From NCBI GenBank assembly GCA_022340345.1, contig JAJDOE010000068.1:1-37527 (forward strand): a stretch of 37,527 nucleotides of DNA, written 5' to 3'. Both the position numbers and the translations under genes were made by a program. The notes under the pieces were generated by a model. It saw only the letters and a list, made by a program, of their open reading frames with translations, was not told where the DNA came from and made no database searches. Below are positions 17,560 to 26,732 of the stretch, in pieces. The stretch's first letter is position 1, and each line of letters opens with the position of its first letter. Source of the stretch: Gammaproteobacteria bacterium. GTDB taxonomy: Bacteria > Pseudomonadota > Gammaproteobacteria > HyVt-429.

Positions 17560-20500
17560 ATGCCCCCGGATTATGTCGAACTCCACGCCCTCTCCAACTT
17601 CAGTTTCCTGCGCGGGGCCTCCCATCCCGGAGAGCTGGTGCAGCGCGCCGCGGAACTGGGATATGCGGGCCTGGCCCTCACCGACGAGTGCTCGCTGGCG
17701 GGCGCGGTGCGCGCCCACCAGGCGGCGACGGACTACGGCGACGCCTTTCGCCTGATCCTCGGCAGCGAACTGCGGCTGGAGGACGGGTTGCGGCTGGTCT
17801 TGCTGGTTCCGGACCGGGCCGCGTGGGGGGCCCTGAGCCGGCTGATCACGGCCGCCCGGCGGGCCGCCCCCAAGGGCCGCTACCGGCTGGCGCGGTCCGG
17901 CCTGGAAGAAATGGCGCCCGGCTGCCTGGCCCTGTACCTGCCGGACCCGGAGCCTGCCCGGCGCTGTGAGCAGGTGGGATGGTTTCGCGATCAGTTTGGC
18001 GAACGCGGCTGGCTGGCGGTGGAACTGCTGGCCGGCGACCGTGACCCGGAACACCTGGCGGGCATGCAGGACCTGTCCCGCCACACCGGCCTGCCGCTGG
18101 TCGCCGCCGGCGATGTCCACATGCACCTGCGCACCCGGCGACCCCTGCAGGACACCCTCACCGCCATCCGCCTGGGCACCACCGTGGACGCCGCCGGGAA
18201 TGCCCTGTTTCCCAATGGCGAGCGCTGCCTGCGCAATCGCCAGCGCCTGGCCGGAAGCTACCCGGCGGAACTGCTCGCGGAAACCCTGCACATCGCCGCC
18301 CGCTGCGATTTCCGGCTCGACAGCCTGCGCTACGAATACCCGCGGGAACTGGTTCCCGACGGGCACACCGCCCGCAGCTGGCTTGCGCAACGCACCGCCA
18401 AGGGCATGCGCCGGCGCTGGCCCGAAGGCGCGCCCGCCCCCGTGCGCGCACAGGTGGATCACGAATTACGGCTGATCGCGGAACTGGAATACGAACCCTT
18501 TTTCCTGACCGTGGAGGAGATCGTCCGCTATGCCCGTTCCCGCAACATCCTCTGCCAGGGCCGGGGCTCCGCCGCCAACTCGGCGGTGTGCTACTGCCTG
18601 GGAATCACCGAGGTGGACCCGGCGCGCATGGAGATGCTGTTCGAACGTTTCGTGTCGAAGGAACGCAACGAGCCGCCGGATATCGACGTGGACTTCGAGC
18701 ACGACCGGCGCGAGGAAGTCATCCAGCACATCTACGCGAAGTACGGCCGCGAGCGCGCCGCCCTCGCCGCCACCGTGATCACCTACCGGGCGCGCAGCGC
18801 GGTGCGTGACGTGGGCAAGGCCCTGGGGCTGGAGCCGGAACAGGTGGAGCGGCTCGCCGGCGGGCTGCATCGCTGGAACGGGCGGCGCATCGAGGCGGCA
18901 CAACTCGCCGAAAATGGTTTCGATCCCTTCCACCCACGGCTGGCCCGGGTCATGGGGCTGGTGCAGCAACTGATCGGTTTTCCCCGCCACCTGTCCCAGC
19001 ACGTGGGCGGATTCGTGATCGCCCGGGATTTATTGGAGGAGTTGGTGCCCATCGAGAATGCCGCCATGCCCGGTCGCACCGTTATCCAGTGGGACAAGGA
19101 CGACCTGGAGACCCTCGGTCTGCTCAAGGTGGACTGCCTGGGCCTGGGGATGCTGAGCGCCATCCACCGCGCCCTGGACCTGATCGCCACGCGCCGCGGC
19201 CGACCCTTCGGACTCCAGGACATTCCCGCGGAGGATCCGGCGGTCTACGCCATGATCCAGGAAGCCGATACCCTGGGCGTGTTCCAGATCGAGTCACGGG
19301 CGCAGATGGCCATGCTGCCGCGCCTGAAGCCCGCCTGTTTCTACGACCTGGTGATCGAGGTCGCCATCATCCGCCCGGGCCCGATCCAGGGCGACATGGT
19401 GCATCCCTACCTGCGCCGCCGCCAGGGACGAGAACCGGTGAGCTACCCCAGCGACGAAGTACGCGATGTGCTGGAGCGCACCCTGGGCGTGCCCATTTTC
19501 CAGGAACAGGTGATCAAACTGGCCATGGTGGCGGCGGGGTTTACGCCCGGGGAGGCGGATCACCTGCGGCGTTCCATGGCCGCCTGGAAACGACACGGCG
19601 GGCTGGAGCCATTCGAACAACGCCTGGTGGAAGGCATGCGCCGTCGCGGCTACCAGGAAAGTTTCGCCCGCCAGATCTTCCAGCAGATCCTGGGCTTCGG
19701 CGAATACGGTTTTCCGGAATCCCATTCCGCCAGTTTCGCGCTGCTGGTCTATGTGTCCGCATGGCTCAAGTGTCACCAACCGGCGGCATACTGCTGTGCC
19801 CTGCTCAACAGTCAGCCCATGGGCTTTTATGCTCCCGCCCAGCTGGTCAGCGACGCCCGCCACCACGGTGTACGGGTACTGCCGGTGGACGTGTGCGCCA
19901 GCGACCGGGACTGCACCCTGGAAGGCGATGCCCTGCGCCTGGGGCTGCGCCTGGTCAAGGGGTTGTCCCGGAAAGGCGCAGCGCGTCTGGTAGCGGCCCG
20001 GCGCCAGCAGGCTTTTGCCGGACTTTCCGACCTGCGCCGACGAGCGCGCCCGAACGCAAAGGACCTGCAGGCACTGGCGGACGCCGATGCCCTGGCGGCG
20101 CTGGCCGGCAACCGCCGCCAGGCCAGCTGGCAGGTCCTCGCCCCGGAGACGGCCCCGCTGGACGGGCTGCCCCTGGACGCGCCGATGGAGGGCATGCCGA
20201 TGCTGCGCCCACCCAGCGAGGGAGAGAACATCGCCGCGGATTACGCGAGCCTGGGCCTGAGCCTGGGACGTCACCCGCTGGCGCTGCTGCGCCCGCGCCT
20301 GGATAGCCTGGGCTGGTGCGCTGCCGACGCGCTGCACCGCCAGGCCCATGGTCGCCATACCCGAACCGGTGGCCTGGTGATCTGCCGCCAGCGACCGAGC
20401 AGCGCCTCGGGTGTCATCTTCCTGACCCTGGAAGACGAGACCGGGTACAGCCAGATCATCGTCTGGCCCAGGCTCGCCAAGCAACAGCAACGGGAATTGC

Positions 20501-20634
20501 TGGGGGCGCGACTGATCGGGATCCAGGGCGTGGTACAGAAGGAGGGGCGCGTGTTGCACGTCATCGCCCACCGGATCGAGGACCACTCTGCCTTGCTGGG
20601 CACACTCCGGACCCACTCGCGGGATTTCGCGTGA
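17560..20634 (+). CDS. dnaE2: Error-prone DNA polymerase III alpha-type subunit DnaE2 (ImuC)
   Basis: A C-family polymerase that works in damage-induced mutagenesis and lesion bypass. The 1024 residues hold an N-terminal PHP domain (ELHALSNFSFLRGASHP, the degenerate DnaE2 form), the palm with catalytic Asp 376 and 378 in PDIDVDF and Asp 525 in LKVDCLGLGML, fingers with helix-hairpin-helix, and a C-terminal OB domain (about 930-1000). MPPDYVELHALSNFSFL matches the usual DnaE2 N-terminus, so the ATG right after the LexA box is kept although no Shine-Dalgarno lies before it. The usual partner genes imuA and imuB are not in this window; they may lie elsewhere or be absent. Confidence 0.95.
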   Translation: MPPDYVELHALSNFSFLRGASHPGELVQRAAELGYAGLALTDECSLAGAVRAHQAATDYGDAFRLILGSELRLEDGLRLVLLVPDRAAWGALSRLITAARRAAPKGRYRLARSGLEEMAPGCLALYLPDPEPARRCEQVGWFRDQFGERGWLAVELLAGDRDPEHLAGMQDLSRHTGLPLVAAGDVHMHLRTRRPLQDTLTAIRLGTTVDAAGNALFPNGERCLRNRQRLAGSYPAELLAETLHIAARCDFRLDSLRYEYPRELVPDGHTARSWLAQRTAKGMRRRWPEGAPAPVRAQVDHELRLIAELEYEPFFLTVEEIVRYARSRNILCQGRGSAANSAVCYCLGITEVDPARMEMLFERFVSKERNEPPDIDVDFEHDRREEVIQHIYAKYGRERAALAATVITYRARSAVRDVGKALGLEPEQVERLAGGLHRWNGRRIEAAQLAENGFDPFHPRLARVMGLVQQLIGFPRHLSQHVGGFVIARDLLEELVPIENAAMPGRTVIQWDKDDLETLGLLKVDCLGLGMLSAIHRALDLIATRRGRPFGLQDIPAEDPAVYAMIQEADTLGVFQIESRAQMAMLPRLKPACFYDLVIEVAIIRPGPIQGDMVHPYLRRRQGREPVSYPSDEVRDVLERTLGVPIFQEQVIKLAMVAAGFTPGEADHLRRSMAAWKRHGGLEPFEQRLVEGMRRRGYQESFARQIFQQILGFGEYGFPESHSASFALLVYVSAWLKCHQPAAYCCALLNSQPMGFYAPAQLVSDARHHGVRVLPVDVCASDRDCTLEGDALRLGLRLVKGLSRKGAARLVAARRQQAFAGLSDLRRRARPNAKDLQALADADALAALAGNRRQASWQVLAPETAPLDGLPLDAPMEGMPMLRPPSEGENIAADYASLGLSLGRHPLALLRPRLDSLGWCAADALHRQAHGRHTRTGGLVICRQRPSSASGVIFLTLEDETGYSQIIVWPRLAKQQQRELLGARLIGIQGVVQKEGRVLHVIAHRIEDHSALLGTLRTHSRDFA

Positions 20635-20685
20635 ATACCCGGCTGCTAGAATGCGCCAGGGACGCAGTAAAGGGAGAGACGCGGC

Positions 20686-22272
20686 ATGTTGGCCGACGCA
20701 AAAACCGTAATGAACCGGGTCTGGACGGATCCCGCCTTCGCACGGGTGGTGCTGTACTGGTACCTCGCACTCCTCGCGGTGCTGGGTGCCTTAACCGTGT
20801 GGTTCTTCCCCAGCTACGCCTACCCTTTCGGCGACGAAAACCAGTACTACAGCCAGGCACAGCATCCCTGGACCCTGATCCCGGATATCTTCGAGGGCTA
20901 CCCGGTCAAGGAAATCACCGACCTGTATGCCAAGCGGCTGTTCCTCTGGCCGTTCGCCGCGGTATTCGCGATCTTCGGTTTTAGCCTTCTGGGGGCGCGA
21001 CTGGTGGTCCTGTTCTGGGCCTTATTGCTGGCCTATTTCACGTTCCGAATCGTCGAGCAAATCAGCGGCCACCGGCAGGCCCTGCTCGGCGTCGTGGTGA
21101 TGTCCTTCACCCCCATGTTTCTCTACCTGTCCCATGGCGTGCGTCCCGAAGGCCTGTTCACGCTGTTCCTCGTGATCGCCCTGTGGCTGGTCATCCGCGC
21201 CGCGCACATCACCTGGAAGACCTACGCGGTGGTCGCGTTCGTTGCTTCCTGCACCTTGTGGATCCACTACAACGGCGTACTGATGCCACCGTTGTTCTTT
21301 ATCGTGCTGCTGGCCTATGACCGGGGCCGCAGCTGGAAAAAAGTCGGAGGATTTATCCTGGGTGGCGTCGTCTTCCTGGCCTTGTTCGTTCCGATCAGCG
21401 TCCTGCCCGCCACCGAGTTCCTTCAGCGCTACGGATTGAGCCCGGAGACCCACGAGTCCTCCAAGCAGATTCCGGTCCTGGAGACCCTCGACTGGGCGCG
21501 TGTGCTGTTCGACTCCTATTCCTATTACCTCCGGCAACTGGTGGACAGCGCCTTTGGCGGTTGGTCCCACGCCCTGATCATCGGAATTTTCGTCCTGTCC
21601 CTGGTCGGGCTAATGGCGCCGCAGGCCGATCGGCGCTGGCGACTGCTGAAGATCTATTTCCTGGCCATGCTGGTAGTGCTGTTTTTTGTCGTGCCCAACC
21701 GGCGACTCGAATACCTGTTCTACCTGTATCCGGTCATGATCCCGCTGGCGATCGCCGGCCTGCGCAATGCCCGGGTTCCGGCGGGCCGGGTGCTTGGCGT
21801 GTTTGCCGGCCTGTGCCTGCTGTACGGTGTTTTCGCTTACCAGTTGATGAGCGTGCACTGGAACCGGCACCAGGCCAGCCAGGAAATCGCGGCACAGCTT
21901 AGCAAGGTGATCGCGGAGTACGGAAAGCCGGAATCGGTCCGCATCGTCGGTCCACAGCAAGCGAATATCCTGGCCATGGGGACGCAATACCGGACCCTGC
22001 ACGCAATCATCCAGACCCGCAGCTTTCTGAAGGCAATTCTCCGGCTGCACCCCCACATCGTGCTGCTCAACAACGCTATGGCCGGCTTTGTACTTCGGGT
22101 CGGCGGGCAGGATCAGGCCTCGATACCGCAAACCCGTGCGCGCATGGCACAAACGCTCCGAAGCCTGGGATTCCGGGAACAAAAAATCGTTATGGACGGT
22201 GCCTACTGGATGTCGATTTTCCGGGCGCCCAGGAAGAGGCCGGACCCGGAAAGTCGAAACGGCGCCCCCTGA
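20686..22272 (+). CDS. GT39-type membrane glycosyltransferase, copy 1
   Basis: A 528-residue polytopic protein of the ArnT/PMT-like GT-C superfamily, which moves a sugar from a lipid carrier to a target on the outer face of the inner membrane. The first long periplasmic loop has the acidic pair D50-E51 in YPFGDENQYY, the place of the GT-C catalytic acid; HGVRPEGLF, WIHYNGVLM and NRRLEYLFYLYP are other blocks. About ten or more helices run to residue 410, then a soluble C-terminal domain of about 120 residues. GGGAGAG precedes the ATG. It is clearly paralogous to the next gene, three bases downstream. The substrate is unknown. Confidence 0.85.
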   Translation: MLADAKTVMNRVWTDPAFARVVLYWYLALLAVLGALTVWFFPSYAYPFGDENQYYSQAQHPWTLIPDIFEGYPVKEITDLYAKRLFLWPFAAVFAIFGFSLLGARLVVLFWALLLAYFTFRIVEQISGHRQALLGVVVMSFTPMFLYLSHGVRPEGLFTLFLVIALWLVIRAAHITWKTYAVVAFVASCTLWIHYNGVLMPPLFFIVLLAYDRGRSWKKVGGFILGGVVFLALFVPISVLPATEFLQRYGLSPETHESSKQIPVLETLDWARVLFDSYSYYLRQLVDSAFGGWSHALIIGIFVLSLVGLMAPQADRRWRLLKIYFLAMLVVLFFVVPNRRLEYLFYLYPVMIPLAIAGLRNARVPAGRVLGVFAGLCLLYGVFAYQLMSVHWNRHQASQEIAAQLSKVIAEYGKPESVRIVGPQQANILAMGTQYRTLHAIIQTRSFLKAILRLHPHIVLLNNAMAGFVLRVGGQDQASIPQTRARMAQTLRSLGFREQKIVMDGAYWMSIFRAPRKRPDPESRNGAP

Positions 22273-22275
22273 CCC

Positions 22276-23832
22276 ATGTTCGCGCAAATTCTGCGGCAGC
22301 TGCACCGATTCCGTGCCGAGCCGGCGCTCACCCGGTCCGCATTCTGCTGGTACCTGGCCGGCCTGGGAGCGTTCGGGCTCGCCACCCTGTGGTTCTCGCC
22401 ACCCTATTCCTACCCCTATGGTGACGAAGGCACCTATTTCAGCTACGCACTGCATCCGTGGAGCCTGATCAGCGATTTCTTCGAAGGCTACCCGCCAAAA
22501 GAAGTGGTCAACCCGTACAACGCCCGCCTGTTCCTGTGGCCCTTCTCCGCCGTATTCGCCATTTTCGGTTTCACCGTATTTGGCGCAAGGGTGGTCGTAC
22601 TGTTGACCGCGCTCGCCCTGCTGTACTTCAGCTACCTGCTGGTGGAGCGCCTGAGCACACCGCGCCAGGCCCTGCTGACCGTCGTCCTGTTTTCCCTTTC
22701 TCCCGCCTTTTTTTTCTACTCACACGGCGTGCGCCCGGAAGGCATGATGGCCCTGTTTGTCACGCTGTGCCTGTGGATCACGCTGCGGGAGGAGAAACCC
22801 CGGACGCGTACGTGGTTCACCGTCGGATTGCTGTCCTCGAGCATGCTCTGGATCCACTACAACGGCGTGTTGATGCCACTGGTCTTCTTCGTGGCGCTGC
22901 TGGTCTACGACGCGCAACGAAACTGGCGCAAGGTCGCCGCCTTCTTAGCTGGCGGACTGGTTTTCGTGGTGGTATTCACGTTGCTCAACCTCCTGCCTGC
23001 GCTGGACACGCTGCGGGGCTACGGTCTGCTGCCGATCACCTACGAGTCGTCCAACGCGATCCCGATCCTGCAGACCCTGGACTGGAGTCGGGTTCTGCTG
23101 GAGTCCCTGGCCCGCTACGCACAACTGGCAGCCGCCAGCCCAATCAGTCGCTGGGCGATCACGCTGACCCTGGTGGTGTCCGGCCTGGCATTCGTCGGCC
23201 TGCTGCAAAAATCGCCAAATCGCCGCTGGCGGACGGTCAAAACGGTACTGGTCGGAATCCTCCTGCTGCTGCTGTTCGTGTTTCCCAATCGCCGCCTGGG
23301 CTACCTCTTCTACATCTACCCGGCCCTGTTCGCCCTGGCGATTTTCGCGCTGCGCACCGCCCGGATACCGGACACGCGGACCCTGGCGCTGGTGGGGGCC
23401 CTGGCTGCCGGCTACCTGGTCAACAATGCCACCCTGCTTCGGGGCCACTGGCAGCGCCACCAGGATCATCAGCAGGTGGAGACCGAATTGCGTTCAGCGA
23501 TCGAGCACCTGGGGCCGGCGAAAAGCGTGCGGGTCATGGGTACCCAGCACTTCCACGCCATGGCGGCGGACACCCGCTACCGGACCTTTCACTCCATCAT
23601 CGCCAACGGCAGCATCAGCGCAACGGTGCGCCGCATCAAGCCGGATATGGTCATCATCGACGAGAACGCAGTCCGGTTCCTGGCGCACGTACACCAGTAC
23701 CAGAAATCCTTTCGCCAGGTACGGGAGCAGACCATGCGGGAGCTTCGTGGAATGGGCTTCACCGAACAGAAGGTCTTCGTGCGCGGGCTGCACTGGTTGT
23801 CCCTGTTCCGGGCGCCGCGGAAGATCCCGTGA
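22276..23832 (+). CDS. GT39-type membrane glycosyltransferase, copy 2
   Basis: A 518-residue paralogue of the previous protein, colinear over its whole length: D50-E51 again in YPYGDEGTYF, with ARLFLWPFSAVFAIFGF, SHGVRPEGMM, WIHYNGVLMP and a C-terminal soluble part ending in a shared LHWLSLFRAPRK motif. The degree of divergence speaks for an old tandem duplication with possibly different sugar or acceptor. Its stop codon overlaps the GTG of the following hydrolase gene in GTGA. Confidence 0.85.
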   Translation: MFAQILRQLHRFRAEPALTRSAFCWYLAGLGAFGLATLWFSPPYSYPYGDEGTYFSYALHPWSLISDFFEGYPPKEVVNPYNARLFLWPFSAVFAIFGFTVFGARVVVLLTALALLYFSYLLVERLSTPRQALLTVVLFSLSPAFFFYSHGVRPEGMMALFVTLCLWITLREEKPRTRTWFTVGLLSSSMLWIHYNGVLMPLVFFVALLVYDAQRNWRKVAAFLAGGLVFVVVFTLLNLLPALDTLRGYGLLPITYESSNAIPILQTLDWSRVLLESLARYAQLAAASPISRWAITLTLVVSGLAFVGLLQKSPNRRWRTVKTVLVGILLLLLFVFPNRRLGYLFYIYPALFALAIFALRTARIPDTRTLALVGALAAGYLVNNATLLRGHWQRHQDHQQVETELRSAIEHLGPAKSVRVMGTQHFHAMAADTRYRTFHSIIANGSISATVRRIKPDMVIIDENAVRFLAHVHQYQKSFRQVREQTMRELRGMGFTEQKVFVRGLHWLSLFRAPRKIP

Positions 23833-24794
23833 TCCGGCGACCGGGCCTCGCGGCTGCCGCCGTCGGTTTTGGCCTGCTCGCCGGCCTGGCGCTCGCGGAA
23901 ATCGGACTGTTCCTGGCCGGCGCCGACGCCCCGGTACTGGAGGTGCGGGACACCCGGTGGGTGTTTGCCGACCGCAGCAACCGCCAGGAATTCCGCGAGG
24001 AAGAGCCGGATGCGCGGGCCCTGGCAGCGACCACCACGCGGATCCTGTTTCTTGGTGATTCGGTCACTTTCGGCCAGGGCATCGCCCGGCGCGAGGATCG
24101 CTTCACCGACCTGATCGAGAGCTGGCTCAACCGGGACGGGGGCGGGCAGATCTTTCACACCTACAATGCCGCCCGCTCCGGATCCGAGCCGGAACACTGG
24201 CTGGATTTCACCCGGCGGCTGTTTCCGGAGTATCCGCCGGACTTGCTGGTGGTGGTCTTCTTCCTGCGCGACGGCACCACCCTTTGCACCTCGCTCCGCT
24301 GCCACCGAAAGTACATCGCGGCGCTGAAGAAGCGTTTTGGCTACGACCATCCCTGGCTGCGGTATTCCCGGCTGTGGCGGCTGTATTCCGGCGCGCGGGT
24401 TCGGAATACCTTCAACGCCGACTACCGCGACTACATCCGTGCCGCCTACCTGGGAAGCCCGCAGCAGACAGCCGAATGGCGCCGCCAGCAGGAGTTCCTC
24501 CGGAAAATCATCGCCGATGCCCGGCGGCGGGGAATCGAACCCCTTGTCTTCATTTTTCCGCTGTTGCTGGATCTGGAGAATTACCCGTTCGATGCGGTGG
24601 AGCGGGAAGTTGAGCGGTTTTTTCGGTCCCTGCACGTGCCCCCGATCCCGCTGCTGCCGGCTTTTCGTGGCCGTGCGACCCGTGATCTGTGGGTATCCAG
24701 GGACGACCAGCACCCGAATGAGGCCGGCCACCGAATCGCCGCCGAGGCCATGTACCCGGTTCTGCGGGAGCGGCTGCAACCCGCCCGGCCATGA
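23829..24794 (+). CDS. Membrane-anchored SGNH/GDSL-family hydrolase
   Basis: A 321-residue protein with one N-terminal transmembrane helix (about 8-30) and a periplasmic esterase-like domain. Block I is FLGDSVTFGQG with nucleophile S78, and the DxxH block is D292-H295 in RDDQHPNEAGH. The GTG start overlaps the upstream stop by 4 bp; the open frame runs further upstream, but only inside the glycosyltransferase gene. SGNH proteins in such settings add or remove acyl groups on polysaccharides or lipids, so with the two glycosyltransferases it may modify one envelope glycan. Confidence 0.8.
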   Translation: MIRRPGLAAAAVGFGLLAGLALAEIGLFLAGADAPVLEVRDTRWVFADRSNRQEFREEEPDARALAATTTRILFLGDSVTFGQGIARREDRFTDLIESWLNRDGGGQIFHTYNAARSGSEPEHWLDFTRRLFPEYPPDLLVVVFFLRDGTTLCTSLRCHRKYIAALKKRFGYDHPWLRYSRLWRLYSGARVRNTFNADYRDYIRAAYLGSPQQTAEWRRQQEFLRKIIADARRRGIEPLVFIFPLLLDLENYPFDAVEREVERFFRSLHVPPIPLLPAFRGRATRDLWVSRDDQHPNEAGHRIAAEAMYPVLRERLQPARP

Positions 24795-24921
24795 TGGGCG
24801 TCAATTCACCGCTGCGAAGGAAGTGCTCTAATAGGACCCGGAAACAGGGAATGCCTGCAATCCATTCGGCATGCCCGGAGTCCGGGCGCGGACGCTGATG
24901 GCCAACGATGAAGAGGAACCC

Positions 24922-26061
24922 ATGAACTTCAAGCGCATAGCCCTCTGGGGCGGTATCGCAGTCGCCATCGTCGTCGCCGGCTGGTGGGTATCCCGCCCGA
25001 ACCCACTTCAGGTTGTCACCGCGACCGTGGAGCGGGGCGCGGTGGAGGCTACCGTTGCCAATACCCGCGCCGGAACCATCGAGGCCTGCCGGCGGGCCAA
25101 TTTGTCCCTCGCCCAGGGCGGCCAGATCGCGAACCTGCCGATCCGCAAGGGGCAGATCGTGGAGACCGGGGAACTGCTGGCGGAGTTATGGAACGAAGAC
25201 CTCAAGGCACAGTTGCTATTGGCGGAACGCGGCCTGGTGGCCGGCGAAGCCCGCGCGGTGGAGACCTGCACCCGCGCCGACGTTGCCCGGCGCGAGGCGA
25301 GCCGAACCGCGAGCCTGTTCAAGAGCGGCCTGGCCAGCGAAGAAAATCGCGACCGCACCGATGGTGACGCACGAGCCACCGCCGCGGCCTGCCGCGCCGC
25401 CCACGCGGCCCGGGACGTAAACTCCGCGCAGGTGGACGTGGCCCATGCAGCCCTGGATCGCACCATCCTTCGGGCTCCCTTCACCGGCGTGGTGGCGGAA
25501 ATCAACGGTGAACTCAACGAGTTCGTTACGCCCTCTCCGATTGGAGTCGCCACGCCGCCGGTAGTGGACCTGATCGCCGCCGGCTGCATCTTCGTGAGTG
25601 CTCCCATCGACGAGGTGGATGCGCCATCGATTCAGGTCAACCAGTCGGTGCGCGTCCACATCGATGCCTATCCCGACCAGTCCTTCCCGGGCAACGTGCG
25701 CCGCGTCGCCCCCTACGTACTCGACCTGGAAAAGCAGGCACGTACCGTGGAGGTGGAAGTGGAGGTCGAGTACGGTCCCGAAGTGAAGTTGCTTCCCGGC
25801 TATAGCGCCGACGTGGAGATCCTGTTGCAGCGTCGCGACGACGTCCTGCGGGTCCCCACCGAGGCGGTGATTGAAGGACCACGGGTATGGGTGCTGGACC
25901 CGGTGGGAACGCTAAGCTCACGCAAGGTTCGCACGGGTTTGCGCAACTGGCGCTACACCGAAATTCTGGAAGGTCTGAGCGCCGGGGAGTCCGTGGTCAC
26001 TTCCGTGGACCGGAATGGTATCGACGAGGGGGTGAGCGCAGAGTCCGAAGAACCGTCATGA
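24922..26061 (+). CDS. HlyD/MacA-like periplasmic adaptor protein
   Basis: A 379-residue membrane-fusion protein with an N-terminal anchor helix (about 6-23), a lipoyl-type barrel half (about 45-85), a helical hairpin (about 90-165), the second lipoyl half (RAPFTGVVAEINGE) and a beta-barrel end. It would link the ABC permeases to an outer-membrane channel. AGAGGA at 24912-24917 supports the ATG at 24922; an upstream in-frame start at 24871 has no site. The hairpin has Cys residues (in EACRR, ETCTR, AACRA), uncommon for such proteins. Its stop overlaps the ATPase start in ATGA. Confidence 0.87.
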   Translation: MNFKRIALWGGIAVAIVVAGWWVSRPNPLQVVTATVERGAVEATVANTRAGTIEACRRANLSLAQGGQIANLPIRKGQIVETGELLAELWNEDLKAQLLLAERGLVAGEARAVETCTRADVARREASRTASLFKSGLASEENRDRTDGDARATAAACRAAHAARDVNSAQVDVAHAALDRTILRAPFTGVVAEINGELNEFVTPSPIGVATPPVVDLIAAGCIFVSAPIDEVDAPSIQVNQSVRVHIDAYPDQSFPGNVRRVAPYVLDLEKQARTVEVEVEVEYGPEVKLLPGYSADVEILLQRRDDVLRVPTEAVIEGPRVWVLDPVGTLSSRKVRTGLRNWRYTEILEGLSAGESVVTSVDRNGIDEGVSAESEEPS

Positions 26062-26732
26062 TCCGTCTCGAGGGCATTGACCGCATCTTCCAGGTCGGCG
26101 ACCAGCAGGTACACGCACTGAGCCAGGTGGATCTCGAAGTCGGGACGGGCGAGTACATCTCCATCATGGGGCCATCCGGTTCCGGGAAGTCCACCCTGCT
26201 CAATCTGCTCGGTCTGCTGGATCGCCCCACATCCGGGCGATACTTCCTCAACGACCAGGACGTCAGCGGCCTGGACGACGCCCGCCAGGCATATACCCGC
26301 CGACGCTACATTGGCTTCGTTTTCCAGTTTTTCCACCTGGTGCCGCGCCTGACGGCTGCGGGCAACGTGGAACTGCCACTGATCCTTGACGGAGTCGCGC
26401 CGGCGGAGCGCCACGAACGGGTGAAGACCTCGCTGGCGGAAGTGGGCCTGGCGGATCGCGCCCATCATCGTCCCGATCAATTGTCCGGCGGCCAGCGCCA
26501 ACGGGTTGCGATCGCTCGCGCCACGATCATGCGCCCACAGCTTCTGCTGGCGGACGAACCCACCGGCAACCTGGACCAGGCTTCCGGAGCAGACGTCCTC
26601 AAAGTGCTTGAGGCACTCAGCGACCAGGGTATCGCCCTGATGGTAGTTACCCACGACGCGAACATCGGCGCCCGCGCGCACCGCGCGATCCGAATGGTGG
26701 ATGGCCGCATCGTCAGCGACCGGGCGCAATGA
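26058..26732 (+). CDS. MacB/LolD-type ABC transporter ATPase
   Basis: A 224-residue nucleotide-binding subunit. Walker A GPSGSGKST is at 38-46, the Q-loop Gln at 90, signature LSGGQ at 142-146, Walker B LLLADE at 162-167 and the switch His in VVTHD. The sequence type (GLLDRPTSG, FVFQFFHLVPRLTA) is that of the MacB/LolD/FtsE class, which drives mechanotransmission rather than direct import. It overlaps its neighbours by 4 bp on both sides, in one operon with the adaptor and the two permeases. Confidence 0.93.
   Translation: MIRLEGIDRIFQVGDQQVHALSQVDLEVGTGEYISIMGPSGSGKSTLLNLLGLLDRPTSGRYFLNDQDVSGLDDARQAYTRRRYIGFVFQFFHLVPRLTAAGNVELPLILDGVAPAERHERVKTSLAEVGLADRAHHRPDQLSGGQRQRVAIARATIMRPQLLLADEPTGNLDQASGADVLKVLEALSDQGIALMVVTHDANIGARAHRAIRMVDGRIVSDRAQ

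Noticed and set aside
20641-20652. TAGAAT as a -10 box for the glycosyltransferase unit
   Set aside because: No acceptable -35 sequence at 16-18 bases upstream; the promoter is left undefined.
22458-23828. Upstream extension of the SGNH hydrolase frame
   Set aside because: This part runs inside the second glycosyltransferase gene in another frame and has low-complexity composition. The GTG at 23829 with a 4-bp overlap and a membrane anchor gives a proper protein.
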